DNA of 64,000 nucleotides, from positions 30,227,673 through 30,291,672 of the forward strand of contig OY740774.1 of the NCBI GenBank assembly GCA_963513935.1, written 5' to 3'. The number at the start of each line of letters is the position of its first letter. Position 1 is the stretch's first letter. The position numbers were made by a program, and so were the translations under genes. Origin of the DNA: Aphrophora alni. Its lineage: Eukaryota > Arthropoda > Insecta > Hemiptera > Aphrophoridae. The notes below the pieces were generated by a model. That model had not been told where the DNA came from. It did not search any database and saw only the letters and a program-made list of their open reading frames with translations. Of this stretch, positions 1 to 11,734 are shown in pieces.

Positions 1-1060
1 AGTGCGTATCATTGAATTAACCCCAAAAAATCAGGTACAATTTTCTGTTGGTTAAATAATGACTTTATATTATAACTGTTATTTGATATACAGTCATAAG
101 TCAGTTTAAATTTCGTTACAGATACCAGTTAATTTAAATGAAAAGATCTTATAGTGCAACCGTTATTTAATACAGAGTGTGTCATCAGTCAATCACCCTA
201 TAATTCACGTACAGATTTACGTGAAGTTAAATGATAAAACCTTATGTTGTAACCGTTATTTTAAATACAGAAAGTGTCATTACTCAAGTAACCTGATATT
301 AAATTACAGATTCCTTTGAAGTTAAATGATAAGATCTTATGTTATTATTATTATAATAAATACAGAGTGCGGGTTAAGTCTGTTAACCTAAAATTCAAGT
401 ACAGAAGATCAATGAAAGTTAAGTAATAAGGTCTTATATTATAACCGTATTTTAAAATACAGTATGAGGCATAGGTTTGTTGACCTAACATTTATGTACA
501 GATTTCTGTGAAAGATAAATAATAAGGTTTTATATTATAACCGTAATTTTTATACAGTGTGCGGCTTAAGTCAGTAACCAAAAATTCAAGTACAGATTTC
601 TATGGAAGATAAATAATAAGGTTTAATATTATAACCGTAATGCTTATACAGTGTGTGGCATAAGTATGTTAACTAAAAATTCAAGTACAAATTTCTATGA
701 AAAATGAATAATAAGGTTTGATATTATAAATTTAATTTTTATACAGAGTGCGGCATAAGTCTGTTGACTAAAAATTCAAGTACAGATTTCTATTAAAGAT
801 GAATAATAAGGTTTTATATTATAACCGTAATTTTTATACAGTGAGCGGCATAAGTCTGTTAACTAAAAATTCAATCACAGATTTCTATAAAAGATAAATA
901 ATAAGATTTTTTATTACTGTATAACCGTAATATTAAATACGGTGTGCGGCATAAGTCATTGAATCTGAAATTCAGATTATGGAGGTTAAATGATGAGATA
1001 TTTATTATATAGCCATTATGTTAAATATACCATGCGGCATAAGCTATTTACCTCAATGAC
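1..1060. repeat. ~95-bp tandem repeat array, left end cut by the window
   Basis: About eleven diverged head-to-tail copies of a 94-96 bp unit. Each contains a recognisable ATAACCGTAATTTTTATACAG stretch or a variant (for example near 541, 635 and 825), then a GCGGCATAAGTC-like stretch, then AAAATTCAAGTACAGATTTC and AAATAATAAGG. The first bases of the window are already inside a unit, so the array continues to the left. Copies near 540-840 are most alike and those after 950 are more decayed, as expected of an array edge. No coding potential is visible. It looks like a satellite or minisatellite of unknown family. Confidence 0.85.
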
Positions 1061-2099
1061 TACAAATTCATTTCAACGTCCTATGATGCGATTGAATTTA
1101 AAAATATGTTAAGTTTTTTTATAATCTTACATTAGAAAAAATACATTAATTACAATTTTTATCGAATCGCTATTGGAACTGTTGAAAGTGGGAAAAATTT
1201 AAAGGATTAATTCTTTTTTTTTTTAGTCTGCATCCATAACTTGTATCTCTGCCACCGTTGAAGATACAAAATAATTTTAATGGGAGCACCTTAATATTTG
1301 AATAGAAATAAAAAGTGTAGGTAAATATTTTAAAAAAAGCTTTTTTTCAACTCGGTATACCAAAAATTGAATTAAAGGAAAACCTAAATTTGTTATCAGA
1401 AAAATTCATTTAGATATTCTAAGTATGCAAAACGTTCCAAATAAAATATGTGGCGAAAAACTTTATTTGAAATATCTGTCTATTTGTTTGTATATTTTAT
1501 TTTAATAAATTTATTTATTTTTACAAAACGATTTCGAAATGCAAATTTTACTTTCAACTCATATTTTTTTGAAAAGTAACACACAATTAAAAATGCATCA
1601 TATTTTTTTTTTCATTATATAATTATAAAGACCACATTGTTAGCTTTAATTTTATTGAAAGATGTTTGAGTTATCAGTAAAAATATTTTTTTCAAAATTG
1701 ACTACACCTCATAAATGTTCCCCCTTCTTCTAATGTAAAATATTTTGGAGAAAGAAGGTTTTGTTGGGTTTTTGATTGGAAGTTGATTGTTTATCACCCA
1801 ATTACAACAATGGTAGCTTAGTTAAAATTTTATTTTGTTTGACATTTATTTCACCATCTTTTGTACACGACTTATGATCTTTTATTCCTAAAAGGAACAT
1901 AAGGAAAAACAACGAAGGACCTACACCTCACTTTCTCTGGCGACATCACCTTCAAACTCTCTCCACTTCTTCCACGCCTACCGAAACTCTTTTCTACCAT
2001 TCGTCTCTATGTCATCCTTGACCGTCCTCTCCTTCTGTGTACATAAGGATTTCATTCCTGCCTTACAACCCCATCCTCTAAACAAGGTAGATATTCTGA
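1061..2099. other. Gene-free AT-rich stretch
   Basis: No gene, RNA or clear repeat is seen. A pyrimidine-rich patch at about 1915-2045 stands out from its AT-rich surroundings, but in neither strand does it give a reading frame I can recognise. Confidence 0.6.
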
Positions 2100-2240
2100 C
2101 TTTTTTATCCTCTAGATAGAATAAAACTCAAACACAAGATCTCAAAGAAATACCTTTACCTAAACACGTTTCAACGACAAAGTCGCCATCCTCAGTGATA
2201 CATGAGATACATCAACTAAACTATAAATTTTAAAATATAA
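2100..2240 (-). repeat. Dispersed repeat family A copy (hairpin + GAAACG end)
   Basis: Read on the minus strand this matches 8135-8230, both arms of 17225-17498, and 59095-59224. The shared parts in order are an AGTTATAGTTT-like lead, CTCATGTATCACTGAG, a short hairpin (GGCGAC with GUCGUU, loop UUU), GAAACG, then TAAATA-like sequence and an AGATCTTGTGTT stretch. Here the hairpin and GAAACG lie at about 2167-2190. The family looks like the 3' end or terminal repeat of a retroelement. The parent element is not identified. Confidence 0.65.
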
Positions 2241-3000
2241 AAGTTTTAAACTATAAAGGTAAAACTACCTTCACTTCCTTTACTAGTTTTTTGCTCTTAT
2301 TTAACAATAGCTAGTTTCCACAGATGCTGGTTTCTCACTACTCTGAGCCGTCGTATGTTGAATCTACATTTCATACATCTATTAATTAAAGTTAGCTTTG
2401 TTCATTTCACTCGATTTTTATTAAATCTCACAACCGTAGATGAACATGCGATTTATTCTAAATATCCTTACTTTTCAAATATATTTAGCAAATCATTCAT
2501 TGACAGTTTGTAAAATGTTATTGGTAACCAACCTACGCCTCACTCTTTAATAACATTTTAAATTTACTACTCTTAGTATTGCGATAATAAAAATATAAAA
2601 TAAATATTTTCTATAATATGGACTTTTGCGCTTTTCTTAGTTTAAAAATAAAATGTCTATTGCAATTGTGTAGCGGTAATTTTTCACAGACAGTTTAATC
2701 AATTTGGTTCACAATTAGTTTCTTGAGTATTTTTAACTTAATTAACGATACATTATAAGTGCTGTCTGTAAAATTTTACTGTGCAACTAAAAAACAAAAG
2801 ATAACATAATTTTTCTCAATGTCGACCTTAACGATTTTGGTAAAATTTAGATATCCTTATGAACTAAAACATGAAAACAAACAACCCATCACTGTAAAAT
2901 TTATTTCTAAATTACAAGTTTATATTTAATTTAAAATAAATATATAACTACATTATTAGTATTTTTGAAGATTTCGCTTCATCCGAGAATATATTTCGTA
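2241..3000. other. Gene-free AT-rich stretch
   Basis: Low-complexity AT-rich DNA. I see no reading frame, RNA gene or repeat copy that I can support. Confidence 0.6.
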
Positions 3001-3150
3001 CTTAGTAAAATACCAAAAGTCAAAACACATTCTTTAAAAAGTTTACTCCCTATAAATGTCTCTTCCAGGTTTACCTAATATAAGTTATTCAAAGACGTAA
3101 CTTACATTCTTCCCTCTAGTTTATCTTACACTATAAATCTTGCAACTTTA
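3000..3150 (+). repeat. Dispersed repeat family F copy
   Basis: Resembles 14985-15165 and 41125-41305. The shared track is an AAAACA(C/T)TTTCT-like stretch, GTTTAYTCNCCATAAATGTCTC, a C/T-rich piece, AAGTTATNCAAA, and a TAACTTGCAGTC/TAACTTACATTC stretch. The copies are clearly related but heavily diverged. No coding capacity or terminal structure is evident. Confidence 0.45.
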
Positions 3151-3654
3151 GTTAAAAAATTAACACACTATTGATACTTTGAAGGAAGTGAATTTCTTTA
3201 GCTTTTTTTAATTTGCCATATACATAGTAAAAGTAATGTTGTAAATTTGGTGTAAAAATAGGCTCCAAACTATCGTCCCTCCCCATGCGTTTCAGCACCT
3301 CCTCACTGCTTTTTAAGCCTATTATCTTCAACGCCTCTCTTCCATTCTGCTTTTTTTATAATTTTTGAAAACATTTATCTCATAATGTTCAAAATTATCA
3401 TAAAACAAAGAAATATAAACAATATTGAGATATACATTTAAAAATTATATATAAAATCACAGATGAGGGAGAAAAAGAAGATGAAAGAGAGGGGTTACGG
3501 AGCAGTTTGAAGGAGTGGATAGGTAAGCCATATAAAACACATTAACAAGCGAATGTAACAGTACATAAATAGTTTTGGCAGATGGAGATACTAAAAAACC
3601 AACCAACTAGTGGGAGAAATAAAGTACGAAGTTTAGAATTTAGTGTGGAGAAGC
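3151..3654. other. Gene-free stretch, possible short coding relic on minus strand
   Basis: Mostly AT-rich. Bases about 3255-3350 are less AT-rich and read open on the minus strand for about 33 codons with a charged, helix-like composition (ending near LEPIF). That could be a relic of a transposable-element protein, but there is no recognisable motif. I do not call a gene. Confidence 0.4.
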
Positions 3655-3770
3655 AGTAAGGTACAATTCATGAGACGCATTCCCAAGAAGATGTAGCAGT
3701 ACGTACTTACTTTACGAAGATAATGAGAAACCAGCCCACAAATAATAATAAGGTGATAAGGTTGGGAATT
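3655..3770. repeat. Left ~110-bp direct repeat flanking the 81-bp array
   Basis: Matches 4298-4412 in the same orientation. Shared blocks are GTAAGGTACAATTCATGAGAC / GTAAGATTCATAAGACAAA, TTCC(C/T)AAG(A/C)AGATG, and a closing AGTAATAAGGTTG / AATAATAAGGTGATAAGGTTG block. The 81-bp array sits exactly between the two copies. This suggests one larger repeated module, or an element whose direct repeats bracket a minisatellite. Confidence 0.6.
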
Positions 3771-3799
3771 ATTTATGTATACAGAACATTGGCAGGGGC

Positions 3800-4295
3800 A
3801 GAGCTTGACCCTACAAAGTCCGCCAAGCGACTTTAAAATTTCCCGTTGACGTTCACGGGAGATTCCAAATCTCTTTTGGCCGAATATGACACTACAAAGT
3901 CCGTCAAGTTTTTTTCGAAATTTCCCGTTAACGTTCACGGGATATTCCAAATCTGACTTGGCCGAAGATTACCCTACAAAGTCCGACAAGCTATTTTTAA
4001 ATTTCCCGTTGACGTTCACGGGAGATTACAAATCTCATTTGGCCTAACTTGACCCTACAAAGTCTGCCAAGCGATTTTGAAATTTCCCGTTACGTCCACG
4101 GGAGGTTCCAAATCTGACTTGGCCGAAGATGAATGTACAAAGTCCGTCAAGCGATTTAGAAATTTCCCGTTGACGTTCACGAAAGATTCCAAATCGGACT
4201 TGGCCGATTATCACCCTACAAAGACCGCCAAGCGAATTTGAAATTTCCCGTTGACGTTCACGGGAGATTCCAAATCTTATTTGGCCGAGCTTGGC
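3800..4295. repeat. 81-bp tandem repeat with imperfect palindrome, ~6 copies
   Basis: The CTACAAAG landmark recurs at 3811, 3892, 3974, 4055, about 4135 and 4216, giving periods of 80-82 bp. Each unit holds an imperfect palindrome TCCCGTTGACGTTCACGGGA followed by a GATTCCAAATCTGACTTGGC stretch. 81 bp is 27 codons, so the minus strand stays open over long runs with a repeating RFGISRERQREI peptide. Single-base length changes break the frame between units. I regard the open frames as a by-product of the period. Less likely they are relics of a repetitive protein. Confidence 0.85.
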
Positions 4296-4297
4296 GG

Positions 4298-4412
4298 AGA
4301 GGTAAGATTCATAAGACAAATTCCTAAGCAGATGAAGAAACATATAAGTCGTTTTTGAAGATGAAACTACTCCGAAACGCATCAAAAAGTAGTAATAAGG
4401 TTGTAACTAGGC
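4298..4412. repeat. Right ~110-bp direct repeat flanking the 81-bp array
   Basis: Direct-orientation partner of 3655-3770. The two copies are moderately diverged, so the arrangement is not recent. Confidence 0.6.
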
Positions 4413-6439
4413 ACATATGAAATTATACTTAAATAACTGGAAAATGTATTGTACTATAACAAAGGTAATATGATAATTCAAAATTTCAATTCAAGCCGTT
4501 CTGTAAATATTAGGTAAGGTTTAATATACACTAGGTACGTTTATTCTCTAAGTCTAGTTTAATTGTTTTTTTATTTTCTATAAAAGAAAAAGTCATCAAT
4601 TTTGTACATGACTTACTGTTTACAACCATTTTATAAATTGACCTCTTTTATCTTTGTAAGAAAACTGTTTAAATTATGTAAGAAACTTTATCATCCACTT
4701 GATGAATGGTCTGTGATGATCGTAAGTCAGTGTCACATGTTGTACAGTATAAACAAGAACGTCTTTTAAAAAGAAAGAGACTTTATAAAGAATGATTTGT
4801 ATAAAATAAAAACAAAGTAAAATAGTATTTCCCCACCTGGCGATGCAATGGTTGGTAGCTTATATATTGGAACATAATTATTATAATAATTTACGTTTTT
4901 AATAAACAGCTATTGAAGATTATTATGATAATTTTATTTATGCTTGAACGTATGTAATAATTGATTAAAGTACATTCTGCTGTTAGTCCTGCCATTATAT
5001 TTAACTTCTGCTGCAGCATTTTGGTTGAACTTCATATTCAAAAGTTATTTTCGTACTTCTTAGTCCCTCAATACAGTCGTAAATATATGGGTAAATAATT
5101 TGAAAATATTAAAAATCTACCAGTATTAGGCAACACTTACAACAGTAAACTGTGAAACCAACTAACATCAGAATCACGATGCCAACAGATGACACAACAG
5201 GGCGAAATTTAAAAGTTGAGGATTGGAGAGGGACACATGGTTTATGTAAGGCGTTTCCATTCATGGAAAAAATACGTTAAACGTGTCAGAAGAAATCAAG
5301 ACAATGCTGGAAATGGTAGAAGATTTTACTGAAATAAAATCAGCTGTTATGGAGCTCCATATAATTTTTTTTTTTTTTTTAAACATACTACATTACAAAC
5401 TGTCGCATTTGTGTGAATTATAACTAAATCTGGTATGAATATTAGTTAGTCTTGGCTTAGATATGACAAAACAAAAAAGTGTTAACAATTTTAGTTAATT
5501 AATTAAAGTAAACATCTTTTGTTTGGGTGCGTTTGATGACCTTCCTTCCAATGACTTGTGTGCAGCTATAACACTGAACGTATCCAGGTTTTATTTTGAT
5601 GTGTTGATGTAGTTCTGTAAATTAAATAACTTTGTTTTGACGTTTTTCCTACTGTGTTATTTACAATTTAGTAAGAATGTATTCAAGTCTTATTCTGTGG
5701 TGTTTAATCATTGTGTTTTTAAGTAGTGTAACCGTGGTGCGTTCAGTTATATAGTAGATTATTTAGAGCAATTTTTTGAACTGTTTATACATTGCACGGG
5801 TATTGCACAGGTACGCGACTATATTTTCATTGTAAATCATTATTTCAAATCTTGTACTTTTTGAAAATAATTGAAACATAATAAATTACAATGGAAATCC
5901 GAAATTTGATATTTCACTAAGTCACTCAACATTTTTCTTCATTATAAAGTTTGTTACAAACATTGAAACAAAAAACAAAAAGAAAAAACAACATAATATA
6001 CATGTAAGTTACACTTTTTCATTAATTATATTAAAACATATATATGGATAGATTGTTTAGGTTCCTTGCGAACTGGGTCACCCAAGCCACCCAAGTTCTT
6101 CCGTTAAATGGTTTGTTTTTAATATTTTTAAAGAGCAGTCATGATTGCAATGTTTATATACATTGACAGGTAAACATGATATTTACTACCACTGTGTACT
6201 ACAATATATCTCAGCCTAACCTAACCTAACCCAATGGATGGTAAATTCAATTACAATGTAAGGAGGAAACCCCCTATAGTATTTAACTTTTATTATGTCT
6301 CATTGTGAGTGGTGACTTTTATCGCGGTGCTCGTTGGTTAGTAGCCATATTGGACTTACATTAACGATTTACTGAATACATTAATAATTCCAAGAAACTG
6401 ATAACAGAACCACTTGTTAAATTTAGGGTGCACTTTAAA
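4413..6439. other. Gene-free AT-rich stretch with TTAGG-type run
   Basis: No gene is supported. A run of at least 15 T lies near 5366-5381. A short (CCTAA)3-like run lies at 6214-6231. The rest is AT-rich sequence without a readable open frame. Confidence 0.6.
6212..6233 (-). repeat. Interstitial telomere-like (CCTAA)n, short
   Basis: Three consecutive CCTAA pentamers plus a partial one. TTAGG is the ancestral arthropod telomere repeat. Similar short runs occur at 16061-16074, 43376-43398, 55436-55451 and, as TTAGG, at 63268-63287. They are too short to mark a telomere and are more likely chance, repair or transposon-end sequence. Confidence 0.7.
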
Positions 6440-6650
6440 TGGATGGGTGAAGAAGACGTATTAAAATAATCCCATCAAACAATAAATCAAGAAATAAGCA
6501 ATTTTATCACAACGAGACAATTTCTTTTAAATATTTTTGCCAAGGTACCGTCGCAGTAAATCTTTCTTTGGCAGATTTCTTTTAAACAAACTAGGTCAAA
6601 TATACAATACGATTTATTGCTGTCTAAACCTGAAACCTAAGGAAAACCAA
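6440..6650 (+). repeat. Dispersed repeat family E copy
   Basis: Shares a long colinear match with the reverse complement of 28945-29115, and weaker matches with 17950-18105 and 22975-23125. Landmarks are ATAAATCAAGAAATAAGCAA, TTATCACAACGAGAC, GTAAATCTTTCTTTGGCAGA, AACTAGGTCAAATATACAA and CGATTTATTGCTGTC. The open frame starting inside it (6537) is not conserved in the other copies, so it is not called as a gene. Confidence 0.6.
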
Positions 6651-8134
6651 TTTATTAGTTGTAATACATATATAGCGGTGAGCAAAAATCAGTTGTCAGG
6701 ATATATTTTTATCACAGTGTCTAGTTCACGTAAGAAGATGTTAAACACAGTGATGGATAGCTACGTAATGTAGTTATATACAGGATGTGACGATATGTTA
6801 ACTTATTTGTTAGACAGCGACCACCGAGATGTTTTAGATTAGGGTGGCAATCATTTATGTACATTCATTAAACATAATATTTACTATCATAGTGGTCACA
6901 GTAGAAAGGTAAAACTTACTGCAAAGAACAAGTAACACATAAACCATGTAACTTGTAATATATTTCCCCCTGAGATGTTTTGTTCAAGTGTATAGTGGAA
7001 TTATTTAATGTTACTTCTTGGTATATGAATAGTGTATTACTTCGACAGTTAGAGACTAGGTATTTTGGGTTGAGAAGTACGGTTTACTAAATTAATTAAA
7101 ACTTCCAAGTAAAAAAGCTCACTGTTAACAGAACTATGTCCTTAGTAAACTTGTGTATATCATTCATATTTTATTTCAACTGATATTACGTACATTTAGT
7201 TAACTATATATTAACTTTAATAAATGTTTGACTTTAACAACGACACTAAAAACAGTAATATTGTCATAAACATTAAATTGGATATAAACTTGTATCTCCT
7301 CGGTAATCCACAAGATTCGTTAAATAATATTACTACTTTTCTTTAGTGTATTAATGTAACAATATTATTAATGTCTCACGAATTAAGATACTTTCATTTA
7401 TAACCATTTAGAAAATATATATTTCTTGTCCTTCTATATTCTTCCTGAAAACTATTAGAACTTAGATCTATGAAATGTCCACCGATCCAAATAATAGTAA
7501 AAATTCGACAATACTTTTACTTATAGTAATTTAATATAGAACTTTAATCTGAAATATAAATGTCAACTTTATTCATTAAACAGAAACATCAGCTACGGTT
7601 CATAACAACTTGTTAACAGTGTGTTCGACCAAATACTAAAGCTTATAAACAGGAGTGAAGAGCTGAAATATATTAATCAATATTTGGGAACTATTTTATT
7701 ATATTTAAGAAAGAAATAGAGACAAACACCAAAATGGTAAGCTATAAAATACCTACTGTTGTATATATAGCTGGAAGCTGGACCATGACAACTATAACTG
7801 TAATACCCGGATGGATTAAAAAAGAAACGTTAAAACTAGGAAAAGATTAAAGCAAAATTTTAGGGATGGAGAACTAAGATATTCAGTGTACAAAAATTAC
7901 TTCTGCAGTTGATTTCCGGTAAAACATATTTTATTTATTTATTTTAAAACCTTATTTATATGAAATGAAAGATATTTTGATATGGAATATACAGATATTA
8001 AAAATTGTAAGGAAGTACATATTTGCTGGAATAAATTCTCACAAACAGTGGATTTATTTATTCAAAATCCCCATATTCTCTGATGCACAATTGACGTATC
8101 CCCTTTTAGTTGTGTATAATTAGGGTGTTTGTGA
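6651..8134. other. Gene-free AT-rich stretch
   Basis: No supported gene. Around 7745-7800 the plus strand reads VVYIAGSWTMT-like, faintly reminiscent of the (L/V)YGSETWTLT region of LINE proteins. Without neighbouring motifs it stays unassigned. Confidence 0.5.
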
Positions 8135-8230
8135 CAGTACAAAGTTAGTTATAGTTTAGTTAATGCAGATAGTGGTTTATTGAAGATGGCGACTTTATCG
8201 TTGAAACGCGTTTGCATAAATAAATGTACT
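8135..8230 (+). repeat. Dispersed repeat family A copy (hairpin + GAAACG end)
   Basis: Plus-strand copy of family A. It has AGTTATAGTTTAGTTAATG, a decayed TATCACTGAAG equivalent, the GGCGAC...AUCGUU hairpin, GAAACGCGTTTG and a closing ATAAATAAATG. The core near 8181 reads TTGAAGA where others read CTGARGA, so this copy is partly degenerate. Confidence 0.6.
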
Positions 8231-9659
8231 ATTTGTGGGAAGTTGTTTTCTAATTTTATTCTATCGATAATACCATCTAACAAGTAAATATCAAAATTTA
8301 TTTATTAAGTAAGTAGTTGGAAACGGCTACGTGATTGTTTTCATGTCTTCTTTATATCGTAAGGAGTATTAAAACTACGATTAGTACCATGGGTCATGAA
8401 CCGAAGGCATTTTGTTTTTGATTTTGTCTATAAAAATACGTTTTTATTCGATATTTTCTTAGATGTCTTTCGTTCTATTAGTCATATCGAATTAAGAATT
8501 GTGTTCTTTCTGTTACCAAGGCGAACAAAAAACTAAATACTATATAAAAAAAAAGACATTTGTTATATACCCTAGAAAAACTTATTGAAAAAATGTCATT
8601 ATTTATGGTTTATTTTTACTTCACAATCAATCACTTCCGAATAAGTATTATAGTTTACTTGGCGAACAATAAGTTACATTTTTGGTTTAAAGTGACATTA
8701 TTAAAGGTCGGTTATAATGGAAGTAGTTTTAACTGATATCGGTATAATCAAAATTTGTTTTTCATCAAGTCTAGAAATTTAGAGTTGGTGACAAAATAAA
8801 ACATTTTAAGATAATTCCAAAATATGCCCAACGTATAGAAAAAAAAGAAGATATTTAACTAAGATCAACATTTTAATAATTTATTTAGTTACTTTTACGA
8901 ATTCCCTTTAATTTTAATAAAATGTTTTTTGTTTTGTTTTTGTCCGTTAGACAAATGAAATTTGTGAGTAGGCAACACGAAAAAATGGATCATCATTAAC
9001 CGGGATCAAAACTGGGTAACCTTTGTCAGTTAACTAGTCAGAATCATCGGTGATGATATAGGTTCGCGCTCTACGAATTGACCTCAGTTTTTTACCCTTT
9101 TTTAATATTATTAATCCTGTAGCATAATACCCAGTGAAGACCCAAGACCTGATAAACTGTTTTCAATCCTGTAAAGTAAGGTCAAGCATATTACGTTCCC
9201 TTCGATATAATTATGTTTAAAAAATTCCTTATCTGCTTGTTTTAAAATTTCTCTATATATACCATTTTTAATTTTATTTGAACAAATTTTATATCCAAAT
9301 TAGGCGATAACTTATTGTAATAATTAAATTTAAGTTTTCGGACACATGAATTCAATACCAATATTAACTCTCCGCTTTTCAAAACAAACATAATATCATA
9401 GATACAATATATTGTTATATATTATACAATACCTTGTACACATTCACTCTGTAGCGACTTTCATAGCACAATCTATTATACAAATTTAACCTTCAAACGT
9501 GAATTGCACAGAAATTTCAAATGTGGTTTATGTCAACATAACACATTTTACAATTGAAAACACATAAATATTTACGACTCATAAAGTTTAAATTGTTTTG
9601 TTCCAATTTGTCTAACTTTAAAATAAAACAAAACTAGAGCAAGTATGTTTTATTTAAGA
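8231..9659. other. Gene-free AT-rich stretch
   Basis: AT-rich sequence with many homopolymer runs. No gene or repeat copy is recognised. Confidence 0.6.
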
Positions 9660-9855
9660 GAATCTACATTGTAAGTATGCGGTTAACTACAAGAATCCAG
9701 CTCTGTTCACAGTATTAGTCCACTTCAGTAGAGTGGGTCGTAAAGCATTTAATAGCTCATCTGCCCAAGATTGGGAAGTCGAACTTTATGTCGCCATCCG
9801 CGTTCATGTCCTCAATTAGGTTACTTGGGTTCTAATCATGTGTAGGTAACTACAA
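9660..9855 (-). repeat. Dispersed repeat family C copy
   Basis: On the minus strand this aligns along ~180 bp with 25395-25580 and 27760-27925. Landmarks are ACATGAACGCGGATG, GCAGATNAGCTATTAAATG, TTTACGACCCACTCTAC, GAAGTGGACTAAT and ATTCTTGTAGTTAACCGC. Roughly three quarters of positions agree by eye. Its size suggests a short interspersed element or miniature transposon. No target-site duplication was found. Confidence 0.65.
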
Positions 9856-10169
9856 CGATCATCTAATCTATTTAAAGTATATTGGTCAGTGAAGCAATCT
9901 GATAAAGTAGAAAATCAAGTAATAAAATTTAATTTTACAATGACTGTGGAAACTGTAGGGAAGGTTTACATACCCCAGCAGAATTAAACATTTCCTATAT
10001 ACAAAGTAAGGAAATCTATATATCTGTTGACAAGTTATGTTTACTAGAAAATTTATCTCTTTTGCTCAGTGGATTTTTTATTTTGTTTAAGTTGGAAAAC
10101 CAATCTTTCATCATCATCTTATAATTAAAGAAGGAAATGAACATTAAATAAAGACCTCTAAACATAAAA
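9856..10169. other. Gene-free stretch
   Basis: AT-rich sequence with no feature I can support. Confidence 0.55.
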
Positions 10170-10335
10170 CCTAAAATAATTCAATAGCTTCAGTCTGGGT
10201 AGGAAATGAACAAGAGTTGGTGAAGAGAGGCCTGAGAGAACTATGAAAGAAATGGATATAAGTCAAGACTACATGAATTAGGTGCAGATCCAGCTAGGGT
10301 CCCTCGGGATTGCTACTTCCGTAATCATTATTGTG
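10170..10335 (+). repeat. Dispersed repeat family B copy, coding-like
   Basis: One of eight family B copies. It preserves the downstream part of the consensus best. Translated on the plus strand across small frame breaks it gives ISQDYMN-VQIQLGSLGIAT-like sequence from about 10260 to 10310. The same peptide track recurs in other copies, so the family probably derives from a translated sequence, for example an element protein or a retrocopied gene. I do not recognise the protein. Frameshifts and an in-frame stop (TAG at 10278) show this copy is dead. Confidence 0.55.
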
Positions 10336-11734
10336 AGCCCTGGGAAAGGATGTTTACTGAAAATATGTCAACTTCAGTTATTCTTGATAAAATTAAAGAT
10401 GCAGGTTTATTTTTCAATATTTTAGACAAAACCAATAAAAATATTTTAAGGTTGTTTGCTATAAGTTTGTAATTTTTGGTCTTTTCATGAAAGCCATGTG
10501 TAAACTTGAGGATTTGTTCGTTTATATTCGGTCAATGATAACAGAAAGTGTATGAGCCTATTTTTTTACATTGTAATTTGTTGTAAGAGTACACAAAAAA
10601 AATTGTAAAACATTTATACTCAATTACTGTTTTGTTTTCGTTGCATAACCTTTAAAAAAATAAACCAATCTTTGTGTATTATTTGTAACAGTGCGGTATT
10701 TAATGTCCAATATCCTGTGACCTTAGGTGTATTTTAGATTTCAATACAACAGGTAATACCAACAATGCCGAGTAACATCTAATATTCAGATCATAAAGTT
10801 TTGACAGACCCAAAACCAAGTTTTACGTCCTGCAAGTCGTAAAGTTGTATTTATAGTTACTAAAATATTTAATGAAAGACATTAAAGTAAAACATAACCA
10901 TGTTTTATATATTGAATGGATATTTTCAGCACATTAATACAGTTGTGAATGAGATATATTAACCTTGTTAGGTCCTGGGAAAACTATGTTACTTAAATAT
11001 ATCTGTATGAAAAATTAATTTCCATTTCATCACTCAAGCATTTTTTTAATTCATTTGACCCGGTATCTGTCAAGCAACTTTTAGGTAGTTTATTGGAGGA
11101 ATATTTAAACAATGATTTTGTGATATATTTTTATGACTAGATAATGAATTGATGTGACAGCAGTTTTCAAAAGAGTAACCTCATATAAAAAATGAATATT
11201 TCCATTAAAATTTTTTTTTTAAAACGTGTATTTTTGAAAAACATTTCGACAATTGGTAACACTTCAAGCCTAAATTTAAAACAAAGTGTTTGAAAGAGGA
11301 TAACGGTTTAACAGTTTTAAGTAATTGAACATAAAAAATGTAGAAGTACTACATGTTCTAAGAGTTGCAAATACATATTTTTGTTTGTCAATTTATTTTA
11401 TTAAATTGATTGCAACACAGAAATTTTTATTTTTAAGTACATAATCTGATTTTTTAAAGCAAAAATATATATTTTTGTTGTCCATGGGAAAATGATTTCT
11501 AGTCGCTATATATGTTGTCATTAAATTTTATTTTAAAATGTTCCTCTAAATTATCCTCTATCTTCAAAATATTTCTGAAAATTAAAAGTGTCATTTTTTG
11601 TACAGATAAGGTGTTATTGAATAGAGTTAAGAGGAATTTATTACCCTTATCTAAGTCAAGAAAAAGAACACAAATTGGTTGTTATTTAAAGATGAAAACT
11701 TTGCATTCATCATAGCCTTAAAACAAGATCATGT
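10336..11734. other. Gene-free AT-rich stretch
   Basis: A 34-codon open run from 10365 (MSTSVILDKIKDAG start) loosely recalls hAT-type transposases, but it has no domain motif and ends in a stop. A 67-codon open run at 11512-11715 runs directly into the next family B copy and could be decayed upstream coding sequence of the same element. Neither is firm. Confidence 0.4.

Noticed and set aside
1915..2045. CT-rich patch as LINE C-terminus on the minus strand
   Set aside because: Arg/Gly-rich reading resembles LINE tails only in composition; no aligned motif.
3633..4385. Two minus-strand frames of 105 and 113 codons with repeating RFGISRERQREI
   Set aside because: Explained by an 81-bp (27-codon) tandem period; frame is broken by 80- and 82-bp units and no start or signal supports translation.
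6212..6233. CCTAA runs as a chromosome end
   Set aside because: Only three to four units, five scattered sites in both orientations; not a telomere.
10365..10470. hAT-transposase-like peptide on the plus strand
   Set aside because: Similarity rests on a few residues and no catalytic or zinc-finger motif is nearby.
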